Position numbers and translations under genes: made by a program
Part shown: in pieces, positions 53,095 through 61,373 of the stretch
Numbering within the stretch: position 1 is the stretch's first letter
Layout: each line of letters opens with the position of its first letter
DNA from: Halomonas sp. M4R1S46
GTDB taxonomy: Bacteria; Pseudomonadota; Gammaproteobacteria; Pseudomonadales; Halomonadaceae
DNA length: 64,000 nucleotides
Assembly: GCF_025725685.1 (NCBI RefSeq)
Contig: NZ_CP107008.1
Coordinates: 3,596,001-3,660,000, forward strand
Direction of reading: 5' to 3'
The notes under the pieces: model-generated
What the model saw: only the letters and a program-made list of their open reading frames with translations
Told to the model about the DNA's origin: nothing
Databases searched by the model: none

Positions 53095-53098
53095 GGCG

Positions 53099-54583
53099 TC
53101 AGTCCTTGTCGAGGCGTCCCACCAGCGACAGCTCGAAGTTGGCGCCCATGTACTTGAAGTGCGGGCGGACCGCCAGCGAGACGCGATACCAGCCCGGGTC
53201 GCCCTCGACGTCCGCGACCTGCACCGAGGCGGCGCGCAGCGGACGGCGGCTGCGCACGTCGGCCGGCGGGTTTTCCTGGTCGGCGACGTACTGGCGGATC
53301 CAGGTATTGAGCTCGCGCTCCAGGTCCTGGCGCTCCTTCCAGGAGCCGATCTGCTCGCGCTGCAGCACCTTGATGTAGTGGGCCAGGCGATTGACGATGA
53401 ACATGTAGGGCAGCTGGGTGCCGAGCTTGAAGTTGGTCTCGGCCTCGCGCCCCTCGGGCGTGTTGGGGAAGGTCCTGGGCTTCTGCACCGAGTTGGCGGA
53501 GAAGAAGGCGGCGTTGTCACTGCCCTTGCGCATGGTCAGCGAGATGAAGCCCTCCTCGGCCATCTCGAATTCCCGCCGGTCGGTGACCAGCACCTCGGTG
53601 GGAATCTTGCTCTGCAGCTGCCCCAGCGCCTCGTAGGTGTGCACCGGCAGGTTCTCCACCGCCCCGCCGCTCTGCGGCCCGATGATGTTCGGGCACCAGC
53701 GATACCTGGCGAAGCTGTCGTTGAGGCGCTCGGCGAGCAGGTAGGCGGTATTGCCCCACAGGTAGTGGTCGTGGCTCTCGCTGACCGACTCCTCGTAGTG
53801 GAAGGTCTTGACCGGGTTCTCGACCGGGTCGTAGGGCATGCGCAGCAGGAAGCGCGGCGCGGTGAGCCCCAGGTAGCGGGCGTCCTCGGACTCGCGCAGG
53901 CTGCGCCAGCGGGCGTACTTGGGCCCCTCGAAGATCGCCTGGAAGTCCTTGATGTTGGGCAGCTCCTCGAAGCTGTCGATGCCGAAGAAGCTCGGCGCCA
54001 CCGAGGACAGGAAGGGCGCGTGGGCCATGGCGCCCACCGAGGCGGTGTACTGCAGCAGCTTGATGTCGGGGGTCGAGGGCGTGAAATCGTAGTGACCGAT
54101 CATCGCCGCCACCGGCTCGCCGCCGAACTGGCCGTACTCGGCCGCATAGACGTGCTGGTAGAGGCCGCTCTGGCTGATCTCGGGGGCGAACTCGAAGTCC
54201 TCGAGCAGCTCCTCCTTGGTGGCGTGCAGCACGTTGAGCTTGATGTTCTCGCGAAAGTCGGTGCGGTCGACCAGCAGCTTGAGGCCCCGCCAGGCCGACT
54301 CGAGATGCTGGAAGCCCGGGTCGTGGAGGATCTCGTCGACCTGATGGCCGATCCTGCGATCCAGCTCGACGATCATCCGGTCGACCACCGACTTGTTGAC
54401 CTGCGCCTGGCCGTCGTCGCTCTTCAACAGCTCGCCGATGAAGGCGGCGACGCCCTGCTTGGCCACGTCGTAGCCCTCGTCGGCGGGGGCCATGCGCGTC
54501 TGGGCCATCACCTGGTCGAGCAGGGATCCCTCGGCGCGGGCCTCGGCGGCGGGGGCCTGGGAAGGGGTGGTGGATTCGCTCAT
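53099..54583 (-). CDS. tssC: T6SS contractile sheath large subunit TssC (VipB)
   Basis: A 494-residue large sheath subunit. Recognisable features are LDQVMAQTRMAPADEGYDVAKQGVAAFIGELL, IVELDRRIGHQVDEILHDPGFQHLESAWRGLKLLVDRTDFRENI, ELLEDFEFAPEISQSGLYQHVY, and FLLRMPYDP, plus the C-terminal YFKLG-like ASVQVADVEGDPGWYRVSLAVRPHFKYMGA. It forms heterodimers with TssB that polymerise around the Hcp tube and contract. It follows tssB by 31 bp. Confidence 0.97.
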   Translation of the reverse strand: MSESTTPSQAPAAEARAEGSLLDQVMAQTRMAPADEGYDVAKQGVAAFIGELLKSDDGQAQVNKSVVDRMIVELDRRIGHQVDEILHDPGFQHLESAWRGLKLLVDRTDFRENIKLNVLHATKEELLEDFEFAPEISQSGLYQHVYAAEYGQFGGEPVAAMIGHYDFTPSTPDIKLLQYTASVGAMAHAPFLSSVAPSFFGIDSFEELPNIKDFQAIFEGPKYARWRSLRESEDARYLGLTAPRFLLRMPYDPVENPVKTFHYEESVSESHDHYLWGNTAYLLAERLNDSFARYRWCPNIIGPQSGGAVENLPVHTYEALGQLQSKIPTEVLVTDRREFEMAEEGFISLTMRKGSDNAAFFSANSVQKPRTFPNTPEGREAETNFKLGTQLPYMFIVNRLAHYIKVLQREQIGSWKERQDLERELNTWIRQYVADQENPPADVRSRRPLRAASVQVADVEGDPGWYRVSLAVRPHFKYMGANFELSLVGRLDKD

Positions 54584-54614
54584 GAGGGGTGCCTCGCTTC
54601 CATGCGTGAAGGGA

Positions 54615-55124
54615 TCAGGCGTCGCCCGGGGAGGGGGCGTCGTCGAGCAGCTCGAGCTCGCTCAGCAACTGATCCCGAGCCTCGGGGTTCTCGATCAGGG
54701 CCTGCAGGCGCTCGCGAAAGGCCGGCACATTGCCCAGCGGTCCCTTGAGCGCCACCAGCGCCTCGCGCAACTCGACGAGCTTACGCAGCTCGGGCACCTG
54801 GCGCGCCACGCTGTCGGGGGCGAAATCCGCCAGGGACTGGAAGCTCAGGTCCACGGAGAGCTCCTGCCCGTCCTCTTCCTCCAGGCGGTTGGGCACGCTG
54901 GCCTGCAGCCCCAGGCCGGCCTCACGCATCACCGACTGGAAGTTGTTCTTGTCCACCGAGACGGCGTCGCGCTCCTCGATCGGCGTTTCCTCGGCGCCGC
55001 CCTTGAAGTCGCCGACCACCAGCAGCTTCTGCGGCAGCTCGGTCTCGGCTTGCTGGTCCCCGGTGGCAGGCACGTACTTGATGTTGATGCGCTCCTTCGG
55101 CGCAACGGACCCTTCTTTGGCCAT
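54615..55124 (-). CDS. tssB: T6SS contractile sheath small subunit TssB (VipA)
   Basis: A 169-residue small sheath subunit. Family pattern: KEGSVAPKERINIKYVPATGD, QKLLVVGDFKGGAEETPIEERDAVSVDKNNFQSVM, DLSFQSLADFAPDSVARQVPELRKLVELREAL. The ATG at 55124 is set by GGGAGGAAG about 7 nt upstream; the upstream frame is shadow. It is the first gene of the array, so the main T6SS promoter should lie in the 341-bp region to its right. Confidence 0.97.
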   Translation of the reverse strand: MAKEGSVAPKERINIKYVPATGDQQAETELPQKLLVVGDFKGGAEETPIEERDAVSVDKNNFQSVMREAGLGLQASVPNRLEEEDGQELSVDLSFQSLADFAPDSVARQVPELRKLVELREALVALKGPLGNVPAFRERLQALIENPEARDQLLSELELLDDAPSPGDA

Positions 55125-55465
55125 CTTCGAGCTTCCTCCCTGCGTATGACGGCGCGACGCCCCTGTGGCCGGCCCTTTTCTCGGAGCCGTGTCCTGTCGG
55201 GCGCAGGCGATGCGGCATGTGGACGACCGGTCAGGACGGCCGTCCGTGGCATCGCCGAATGTGGGCGCGAGGGTACCAAGCCGAATGAGGCTCGTGGGAC
55301 GACCCCTAAGGGGGCAGGAGGCCCCAGGCCGGGCCGCCCGGCGAGAGCAAGGAAGGGAAATGCACCGAAAGGACACCATCGTCATCGAACATCAGGAAAA
55401 AGGACTTGCGCAGGCGCAGTCAACCACCCTCGATGTGAGACATTTCCTACATGAGAGAACCCATA
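55125..55465. other. Intergenic region between tssB and the EAL gene
   Basis: This should contain the T6SS promoter. I searched by eye for a sigma-54 site (TGGCAC-N5-TTGC) on the minus strand. I found only partial GG-N10-GC matches (for example around 55217-55232 and 55416-55432), none convincing. There is no open frame with coding character and no clear terminator. Confidence 0.5.
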
Positions 55466-56689
55466 TCACTTACATGCGCTGTCAGCGGAACTACGCCCCG
55501 ATGCCCGCTCCAGGGGCGATGCACCGCGGGCCAGGGCCATGATGCCCTCGCTCGGCATCGGCCGGGCCAGGCCGAACCCCTGTACGTGGGTGCAGCCGTA
55601 GCGCTCCAGGGCCGCCAGGCTGGCCAGGTCCTCGACGCCCTCGGCGACCACCCGGATGCCCAGTCGCCGCCCGAGCAGCGCCACGGCCTCGACGATGGCG
55701 GCATCCTGCAGGTCCTCGTGGAGGCGACTGACGAAGCTACGGTCGACCTTGAGCTCGCTGATCGGCAGCAGCTGCAGGCGCGCCAGGGACGAGAACCCCA
55801 CGCCGAAGTCGTCCACCGAGACCTCCAGCCCGGTGAGGTGCAGGCGGGCCGCCACCTCGCTGCTGAGCAGTTCGTCCTCCATGGAGGCGGTCTCGGTGAT
55901 CTCCAGCACCAGCGGCGCCCCGCCGGCCGAATGCCAGCCCTTGCGGACCAGGGAGACCAGTTCCTGGCACATCAGGTCATCGGGGGTGACGTTCATCGAC
56001 AGCGACAGGTTGAGACCGTCCTCGCGCCAGCGGGCGGCATCGGCCATGGCCAGCTGCAGCACGCGACGGGTCAGCAAGCGGCTCTGGGCCGGGGTCAGCA
56101 GCGGCAGGAAGTCGCCGGGCACCAGCAGGCCCGCCTCGGGATGGTTCCAGCGCACCAGGGCCTCGACGCCGGACAGCCGTCGGGTCGCCAGGTCGAACTG
56201 GGGCTGGTAGTGGAGGATCAGCTCCTGGCGGGCAAAGGCCAGTTCCAGCTCCTCCTGGTGGAAGAACGGCGGCCGGATCTCGGGCGGCCCGGGGCTCGCC
56301 TCCCCCTCCAGGCCCTCCAGGCATTCGCGCAACTCGCCGAGCCGCATGGGCTTGTCCAGGGAGGGCAGCATGTTGAGCCCCAGGGCCTCGCCCAGCCGCT
56401 CGGCGATGCGCGCCACCTTGCGCTCGACGCCGCTGAGCAGCAGGACCCGTCCCCTATAGCGGCACTCGGCGAGCCGGCGCAGCATCGCAATGCCGTCGTG
56501 CTCGCCGAACGCCAGTCCCATGACGACGAGCTGTGGCGCCTTGGCCAGCACCTCGCCGACCAGGTGGTGGGAATGCCGGCAGTAGCGCGTCTCCACCCCC
56601 AGCACCCGCAACTGGACCGCCAGGGCGGCGGCGGCATCCGGATCGTCCTCGAGCAATACCGCCAGGGCATGAGGGGAGGACTCATTCAT
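55466..56689 (-). CDS. Receiver-like + EAL-domain protein (c-di-GMP phosphodiesterase candidate)
   Basis: A 407-residue protein. An N-terminal CheY-like domain covers ~1-125 (VLLEDDPDAA retains the acidic pocket; LSGVE and the switch Lys region LDKP are present). However, the phospho-acceptor position in LVVMGLAFGEHDG is Gly instead of Asp. The C-terminal EAL domain spans ~145-390, with GVEALVRWNHP, MNVTPDDL, LEITETASM, VSVDDFGVGFSSL, ELKVDRSFV, VVAEGVED and VQGFGLARP. The metal- and substrate-binding residues look complete, so hydrolysis of c-di-GMP is plausible. The ATG at 56689 has GGAAG 8 nt upstream. It is tandem with the T6SS operon. Confidence 0.88.
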   Translation of the reverse strand: MNESSPHALAVLLEDDPDAAAALAVQLRVLGVETRYCRHSHHLVGEVLAKAPQLVVMGLAFGEHDGIAMLRRLAECRYRGRVLLLSGVERKVARIAERLGEALGLNMLPSLDKPMRLGELRECLEGLEGEASPGPPEIRPPFFHQEELELAFARQELILHYQPQFDLATRRLSGVEALVRWNHPEAGLLVPGDFLPLLTPAQSRLLTRRVLQLAMADAARWREDGLNLSLSMNVTPDDLMCQELVSLVRKGWHSAGGAPLVLEITETASMEDELLSSEVAARLHLTGLEVSVDDFGVGFSSLARLQLLPISELKVDRSFVSRLHEDLQDAAIVEAVALLGRRLGIRVVAEGVEDLASLAALERYGCTHVQGFGLARPMPSEGIMALARGASPLERASGRSSADSACK

Positions 56690-56778
56690 CAGCACGGCTT
56701 CCGATAGATGAAAAGCCTAGCGTATCAGTCTCGCCGCCTCCCGACCCAGGCGCCCACGTGATCGCCCTCAACGCAGCC

Positions 56779-57396
56779 TCAGCCGATGGGGCCGGCGACC
56801 ACTCTCAGCGCCAGCGCCAGCAGCAGCACGCCGGTGGCCCGGTTGATCCAGTGGGCACGCGCCTGCAGCCAGGGCAGGACCCGGGAATGGGAGAGGCTGA
56901 CCGCCACCAGCACGTACCAGCCACCATCGATGATCATCGCCGTGAGCACGATGATCGCCCGGGCCGCCAGGCTCATGTCCGGCGTCACGAACTGGCTGAG
57001 CAGGGCGATGAAGAACAGGATCAGCTTGGGATTGCCCAGCGCCACCAGCATGCCCTCCCGGGCGGCCTGGCTCCCCGAGGTGGCCATGGCCTCGGCGCGG
57101 AGCGCCCCGGCGCGGCCGGCACGCAGCGCCTTGATCCCCAGCCAGGCCAGGTAGGCCGCCCCGCCCCAGGTGATGGCCTGGAACAGCAGGGGAAAGCGCA
57201 CGATCAGCGCCCCCAGCCCCCAGACGGTCAGCAAGGCATAGAGCCCGACGCCCAGGGCATGGGACAGCGCCGCCGCCACCCCGGGCAGGCGCCCGCCGCC
57301 CAGGGTGTGGCGCAGCACCAGGGCCAGGCTCGGCCCCGGCGACATGGCCCCCATGGCGCAGACCGCGGCCAGCGACATCCACAGCGAAAACGGCAT
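56779..57396 (-). CDS. LysE/RhtB-family amino-acid exporter
   Basis: A 205-residue inner-membrane protein with about six helices. The family signature is near the N-terminus: AVCAMGAMSPGPSLALVLRHTLGGGRLPGVAAALSHALGVG. LLFQAITWGGAAYLAWLGIKALRA and MLVALGNPKLILFFIALLSQFV follow. It probably exports an amino acid or analogue; the substrate is unknown. The ATG at 57396 is preferred over a TTG two codons upstream because GAGGAG lies 7 nt before it. It is 34 bp from the rnk stop. Confidence 0.9.
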   Translation of the reverse strand: MPFSLWMSLAAVCAMGAMSPGPSLALVLRHTLGGGRLPGVAAALSHALGVGLYALLTVWGLGALIVRFPLLFQAITWGGAAYLAWLGIKALRAGRAGALRAEAMATSGSQAAREGMLVALGNPKLILFFIALLSQFVTPDMSLAARAIIVLTAMIIDGGWYVLVAVSLSHSRVLPWLQARAHWINRATGVLLLALALRVVAGPIG

Positions 57397-57429
57397 GATC
57401 AATCTCCTCGGGTCGTGGGCGGCGTGGCC

Positions 57430-57840
57430 TCAGCGGTGAAACTGCCCGGCCCGCTCGGGCTGCCAGAGGAGCGCCTCGATGTGCAACCGGGCCGGCTCGC
57501 CACCAGGCAGCGGCCAGTCGATGACATCCCCGACCCGCAGGCCGAGCAGGGCCGCCCCCACCGGCGCCATCACCGAGACGCCATCCTCGGTCTCGGGCAG
57601 CGCGCGCGGATAGACCAGGGTGCGGATGCTGCGTCGCCGGCGCGCCAGGTCCGTGAACAGTACCTGGCTGTTCATGCTCACCACGTCCTCGGGAATCTCC
57701 TGCGGATCGACCACCTCGCCACGCAGCAGCTCGGCTTCCAGGGCCTCCGCCACGTCGCGGTCACCGCTGGCCTCGTCGATCAGGCGCTGCAGGCGCTCGG
57801 CATCCAGGCGGTTGATGATCAAGGGGGGACGCTGCGTCAT
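57430..57840 (-). CDS. rnk: Nucleoside diphosphate kinase regulator Rnk (GreA-C-like)
   Basis: A 136-residue protein: a short N-terminal helical part, then a GreA/GreB-type C-terminal FKBP-like domain (VVSMNSQVLFTDL, RTLVYPRALPETEDGVSVMAPVGAALLGLRVGDVIDWPLPGG). Rnk binds RNA polymerase and influences nucleotide pools in Pseudomonas. GGAGG lies 6 nt before the ATG at 57840; the extra upstream codons read through the intergenic repeat and are not coding. It is downstream of the glycosyltransferase and one copy of the repeat. Confidence 0.9.
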   Translation of the reverse strand: MTQRPPLIINRLDAERLQRLIDEASGDRDVAEALEAELLRGEVVDPQEIPEDVVSMNSQVLFTDLARRRRSIRTLVYPRALPETEDGVSVMAPVGAALLGLRVGDVIDWPLPGGEPARLHIEALLWQPERAGQFHR

Positions 57841-57875
57841 CACTGACCTCCATGTATCGTCCGGGCCGACCCCCT

Positions 57876-57960
57876 CCCGGGAGCCAACGCAAACAGCCCT
57901 CCCCCCGCTGACGGGAGAAGGACTGCAACACATCTCACCATACGATATCCCCGCGGCCAG
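57876..57960 (-). repeat. Intergenic repeat, copy A, with terminator-like hairpin
   Basis: About 85 bp closely similar to copy B at 59211-59294. Shared blocks on the plus strand are CCCGGGA(G/A)CCAACG, AAACAGCCCTCCCCCCGC, GAGAAGGAC and CCATACGATATC. On the minus strand CCTTCTCCCG-TCAG-CGGGGGGAGG forms a 10-bp stem (two G-T pairs) followed by GCTGTTTG. That is terminator-like, directly after the glycosyltransferase stop. Confidence 0.8.
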
Positions 57961-57984
57961 GGACAGCGCCAGCGGCGTGGCGGG

Positions 57985-59070
57985 TCAGCCCCGCCCCTCG
58001 TCCACGGGCAACGCGGCCAGGGCCCGGGCCACTTCCTGCATGTCGAGATCGGCGAGGTGGCCGCCGGTCTCGATCATGGCGCTGTGCTCGGCCAGCGGCC
58101 GCCAGCGCCGCTGGGGGCGGGCGTAGAGCCCGAGGGTCGGCCGATTCCAGGCGCTCGCCATGTGCAGCACCGCCGTATCGGGGGTCACCACCAGGGCGGC
58201 ATGCTTCACGATGGCCACGCTGTGCGGCAGGCTCACCGCCAGCGGCAGGCAGTGCACATCGGGCATGTCGGCCGCCAGCCGGCGCGCCTTGTCCTCGCCG
58301 CCGGGGCCGAAGACCATCACCACGGGCAGGCCCGGGATGTCGCGCAGCAGTTCGCAAAGCCGCCGCCCCTGCTCGAGGGACAGCTGGCGCGCCGGATGAC
58401 TGCCATCCAGGTTGAGGGCGACATAGGGGCGCAGCGGTGCCACGCTCCGCCGGACCCGTTCCTCGTCGTCGGCGGCGATCGGAAACTCATAGGCTCCCCG
58501 CACCTCGGCGATGCCGGCCTCCCGCATCAGGTCGGCCCAGCAGTGCGGACGAGCCTCGCCACGATCCAGCATCGCCTGGGCCTCGCCACGCAGCGACGCG
58601 TAGCAGCGCATCGGTGAGGCCCCCAGCTTCAGGTTGCAGCGTGCCCGCAGGGTGCCGACGAAGCACCGGGTGATCGGGTTATCGCGGATGGTGCCTTCCA
58701 CGCAGAGATCGACGCGGCCATGGCGGGCGCGAAGCTCGCGGGCCACGCCACGCATCGCCCGCAGGTCCTTGGCGTCGGCGAGGGTCACCACCTCGACACT
58801 CTCGTCCGCGAGCCGCCGGAAGACGATCTCGTTGTAGCTCGAGGCGACGATGACCAGGCGGGACACCCCGCGGGCCTGCAGCGCCCGGATGACCGGGAAC
58901 ACGGCCATGCCGTCCCCGATCCGCTTGGGCACGAACAGCACCGCCGTGTGCAGGGTGTCGGGCACCCGCGACTCCGGGGTGTAGTCGTAGCGCCATTGGC
59001 TGTAGCGCAGGCGAAGGGTCCGGCGGGGATGGCGCAGGAGCTGCTGGAAGAATTTGGCGGAAGCGGCCAT
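57985..59070 (-). CDS. Glycosyltransferase family 9 (heptosyltransferase-like)
   Basis: A 361-residue GT-B enzyme of the ADP-heptose:LPS heptosyltransferase family (GT9), probably acting at the inner face of the membrane on LPS core. Features: TAVLFVPKRIGDGMAVFPVIRALQ (the acceptor-side RIGD motif), YVALNLDGSHPARQLSLEQ (GxHPxxRW-like), VVMVFGPGGEDKARRLA, and TPDTAVLHMASAWNRPTLGLY (donor-site D-T-A-V-H). Sugar donor and acceptor are not determinable. It stands alone and is bracketed by two copies of a terminator-like repeat. Confidence 0.88.
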   Translation of the reverse strand: MAASAKFFQQLLRHPRRTLRLRYSQWRYDYTPESRVPDTLHTAVLFVPKRIGDGMAVFPVIRALQARGVSRLVIVASSYNEIVFRRLADESVEVVTLADAKDLRAMRGVARELRARHGRVDLCVEGTIRDNPITRCFVGTLRARCNLKLGASPMRCYASLRGEAQAMLDRGEARPHCWADLMREAGIAEVRGAYEFPIAADDEERVRRSVAPLRPYVALNLDGSHPARQLSLEQGRRLCELLRDIPGLPVVMVFGPGGEDKARRLAADMPDVHCLPLAVSLPHSVAIVKHAALVVTPDTAVLHMASAWNRPTLGLYARPQRRWRPLAEHSAMIETGGHLADLDMQEVARALAALPVDEGRG

Positions 59071-59210
59071 AGATGACGTCGATCACCAGACACTGAAAAA
59101 AGGAAAGCAGGCGCGCCCTCGGCCATCGTCGCGAGGCACCAGGCCTCGCCCCGGCTGGCGGGCGGACCGCCGACCCGCTGTATCCGGGAGGCCTGACCAG
59201 ACGGACGCCC

Positions 59211-59294
59211 GCCCGGGAACCAACGAAAACAGCCCTCCCCCCGCAAGCACGAGAGAAGGACCGGACGCCTACCATACGATATCGCGAGGCCAGA
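59211..59294 (-). repeat. Intergenic repeat, copy B
   Basis: Second copy of the element at 57876-57960, upstream of the glycosyltransferase start and inside the 364-bp gap before the divergent exoD-like gene. On the minus strand a CCTTCTC...GGGGAGG stem with a longer, less paired loop is followed by GCTGTTTTCG. The flanking parts of the gap (59071-59210, 59295-59434) show no gene or clear promoter. Confidence 0.8.
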
Positions 59295-59434
59295 CAACAG
59301 GGCCGCCACCCGGCAGGATCGGCATGCATCGGCACGGGCGGCCAGGCTACACTGTCGTGACGCCGCCCAGGCGACCCTGGCCGCCAGGACCGGCGCCGGG
59401 CCCTGGACCCCCTCCCCCGGACAGCAGGGATCGC

Positions 59435-60049
59435 ATGACCGATGACACCCAGCAAGCGCCGCCCCAGGCCGGCCCACGCAACCTCACGACGCTGATCGCC
59501 CTGGTGCAGCAGGCGGGGCGACGACGGGAGGACGTGAGCCTGGAAGCGATCCTCGATGCGGTGGGGCGGCGCAGCTTCGCGCCCTTCCTGCTGATCGCCG
59601 GACTGGTCACCCTGGCCCCGCTGCTCGGCGACATCCCCGGGGTGCCCACCCTGATGGCCGGCCTGGTGGTGCTGGTGGCCGCCCAGTTGCTGCTCGGCCG
59701 GAGGCATATCTGGCTGCCGCGCGGCCTGTTGCGGCGACGGGTGTCCCGCGAGCGCTTCGTGCGGGTCACGAACTGGATGGTGCGCCCCGCGTGCTGGGTC
59801 GACCGCCTCCTGCGAGCGCGCTTGGTCTGGCTCGCCCGCCCCCCGGCCCACCTCCCGGTGGCCCTGACCTGCCTGCTGATCGGCCTGGCGATGCCGCCGA
59901 TGGAGCTGGTGCCCTTTTCCGCCAACGGGGCCGGCCTGGCGCTGACGCTCTTCGGCCTGGCCCTGCTCGCCGAGGACGGGCTGATGGCGCTGTTGGCCTA
60001 CCTGCTGACCGGCGGCACCCTGACCCTGGTGGTCATCGGCCTCGCCTGA
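59435..60049 (+). CDS. ExoD-family exopolysaccharide synthesis membrane protein
   Basis: A 204-residue inner-membrane protein of the ExoD family, whose founder in Sinorhizobium affects exopolysaccharide production and alkali tolerance; the mechanism is unknown. Features: DVSLEAILDAVGRRSFAPFLLIAGLVTLAPLLGDIPGVPTLMAGLVVLVAAQLL, GRRHIWLPRGLLRRRVSRERF, and C-terminal helices with GLAMPPMELVPFSANGAG. The ATG at 59435 has AGGGA upstream; the longer frame reads through repeat copy B. It is followed after 22 bp by a DUF1206 gene, probably co-transcribed. Confidence 0.88.
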   Translation: MTDDTQQAPPQAGPRNLTTLIALVQQAGRRREDVSLEAILDAVGRRSFAPFLLIAGLVTLAPLLGDIPGVPTLMAGLVVLVAAQLLLGRRHIWLPRGLLRRRVSRERFVRVTNWMVRPACWVDRLLRARLVWLARPPAHLPVALTCLLIGLAMPPMELVPFSANGAGLALTLFGLALLAEDGLMALLAYLLTGGTLTLVVIGLA

Positions 60050-60071
60050 GGCAGCGACCGTGGAGCCCACG

Positions 60072-60884
60072 ATGCCAGAATCCGGTACTCGACTCAGGCG
60101 GGGCGTGGTTCTCGCGGCCGGGGCGGGCTACGCCGCCAAGGGCGTCGTCTATCTGCTGGTGGGCGGCCTGGCCTTCCTGGCGGCGACCGGCCTGGGGGGC
60201 GACAACGTCGGGACCCGGGAAGCCCTCTACGGCCTGGCCAGCGAGCCCTTCGGCGACCTGATGCTCGGTGGCCTGGGGGCCGGGCTCGCCGCCTATGCCG
60301 CCTGGCGCCTCCTCCAGGCACTGCTGGATACCGAGAACGTCGGTCGCGGCCCCAAGGGCCTCGTCACGCGCCTTGGGTTCCTGATCAGCAGCCTCATTCA
60401 TGGCAGCCTCGGGCTCTACTGCATCGACCTGCTGCGCGACGCCGCCGGCACCTCGGGACAGGACACGGCCAGCGACCGCACCGCCCTGGTGATGAGCCAC
60501 CAGGGCGGGCTCTACGCGATCTTCGCCATCGGCCTGGTGTTCATCGCCATCGGCGTGCGGCAGCTGTGGCGGGCCATCCGGCGCACCTACATCAGGAACT
60601 GGTACCGCCAGGACCTGGGGCCGCTGCAACGCCGGCTGGCAGACGTCATCACCCGCTGGGGTCTCTCGGCCCGCGGCCTGGTGTTCCAGGTGATCGGCCT
60701 GTTCCTGTGCCTTTCAGCCTGGCAGGCCGACCCCAGCGAGGCCCAAGGCCTCGGGGGCGCGCTAAACGTGCTGGCCGCCCAGCCCTTCGGCCCCTGGCTG
60801 CTCGGCGCGGTGGCCCTCGGCCTGGCGAGCTACGGCCTCTACTGCCTGATCAATGCCGCCATTCGGGACACCAGCATCGATTGA
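60072..60884 (+). CDS. DUF1206 membrane protein
   Basis: A 270-residue membrane protein built of three similar two-helix units, the DUF1206 architecture: GYAAKGVVYLLVGGLAFLAA, then GFLISSLIHGSLGLYCIDLL, then GLSARGLVFQVIGLFLCLSA. Each unit is followed by a second helix ending near an AAYAAWRLLQALLD / IGVRQLWRAIR / ASYGLYCLINA motif. Function unknown. The ATG at 60072 (TGGAG 7 nt upstream) is preferred to a GTG four codons earlier. It is probably in one unit with the exoD-like gene. Confidence 0.88.
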   Translation: MPESGTRLRRGVVLAAGAGYAAKGVVYLLVGGLAFLAATGLGGDNVGTREALYGLASEPFGDLMLGGLGAGLAAYAAWRLLQALLDTENVGRGPKGLVTRLGFLISSLIHGSLGLYCIDLLRDAAGTSGQDTASDRTALVMSHQGGLYAIFAIGLVFIAIGVRQLWRAIRRTYIRNWYRQDLGPLQRRLADVITRWGLSARGLVFQVIGLFLCLSAWQADPSEAQGLGGALNVLAAQPFGPWLLGAVALGLASYGLYCLINAAIRDTSID

Positions 60885-60963
60885 GGCGGGCGCGTCCGCA
60901 GTGGCGACCACTCACCCAACGCGCGACCACATGAGCGGTGCGCCATATCCGATGCACCGCAAC

Positions 60964-60991
60964 AAAAAAACCGGCCCCCGAGGGAGGGCCG
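60964..60991 (-). terminator. Intrinsic terminator on the minus strand, left of the tRNA fragment
   Basis: On the minus strand CGGCCC-TCCCTCGG-GGGCCG is followed by GG and T7. No minus-strand protein gene precedes it. It probably terminated the original tRNA-Leu transcript, whose 3' end survives at 61223-61278. Confidence 0.75.
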
Positions 60992-61222
60992 ATATCGCAA
61001 CATGACTAGTCAGAAGGCTCCCTGCGCTGACATGAGAAATGTAGTCATCGCTTAAGCAACAATGCCAAGAATCTTTTGGGGCCCGCCCAGAGCATTTCGA
61101 TCTAAGCGGCAAGCAGGCCCAGAGCAGCAAGGCATGTCGGGCGATCGGGCGGAAGCGGCTTGTAACTTGATGGGAATCTAATGCAGATCAAGCACATGGA
61201 GGGAGGTAAGTACTTGATTTTG

Positions 61223-61278
61223 TGGTACCGGTGGTCGGACTCGAACCGACAGGAGCTTGTACCCGGCGGATTTTGAAG
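61223..61278 (-). tRNA. 3' fragment of tRNA-Leu(CAA): attachment-site remnant
   Basis: Read on the minus strand, these ~56 nt run from the anticodon loop TTCAAAA (anticodon CAA), through the 3' anticodon-stem strand TCCGC, a class II variable arm (GGG...TCC), and the T-arm GTCGG-TTCGAGT-CCGAC, to the acceptor 3' strand with ACCA (encoded CCA). The preceding bases (CTTTCCTTCGTC) cannot pair as the 5' half, and no D-arm is present. It is therefore a truncated copy, the usual direct repeat left at one end of an element integrated into a tRNA gene. Confidence 0.85.
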
Positions 61279-61373
61279 ACGAAGGAAAGTATGCCAACGC
61301 ATGTCGTTGCCAAGCAGAAACAGAAGCTTCAAAGCGCCGAACCTGCCAATCCCTGCCTATTTTGGTCACTTCC

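Noticed and set aside
55125..55465. Sigma-54 promoter candidates upstream of tssB.
   Set aside because: Only partial GG-N10-GC matches were found, with poor flanking consensus. None is good enough to annotate.
57841..59294. Similar translated peptides (GGRAV-C/F-VGSR) from the two intergenic repeats, suggesting a small duplicated gene.
   Set aside because: The similarity follows from the DNA repeat itself. There is no start codon with a ribosome-binding site and the frames run into unrelated sequence.
61223..61278. tRNA-Sec as the identity of the tRNA fragment because of the TTCAAA loop.
   Set aside because: The variable arm is too short, and the acceptor/T-arm sequence with ACCA fits tRNA-Leu(CAA) better.
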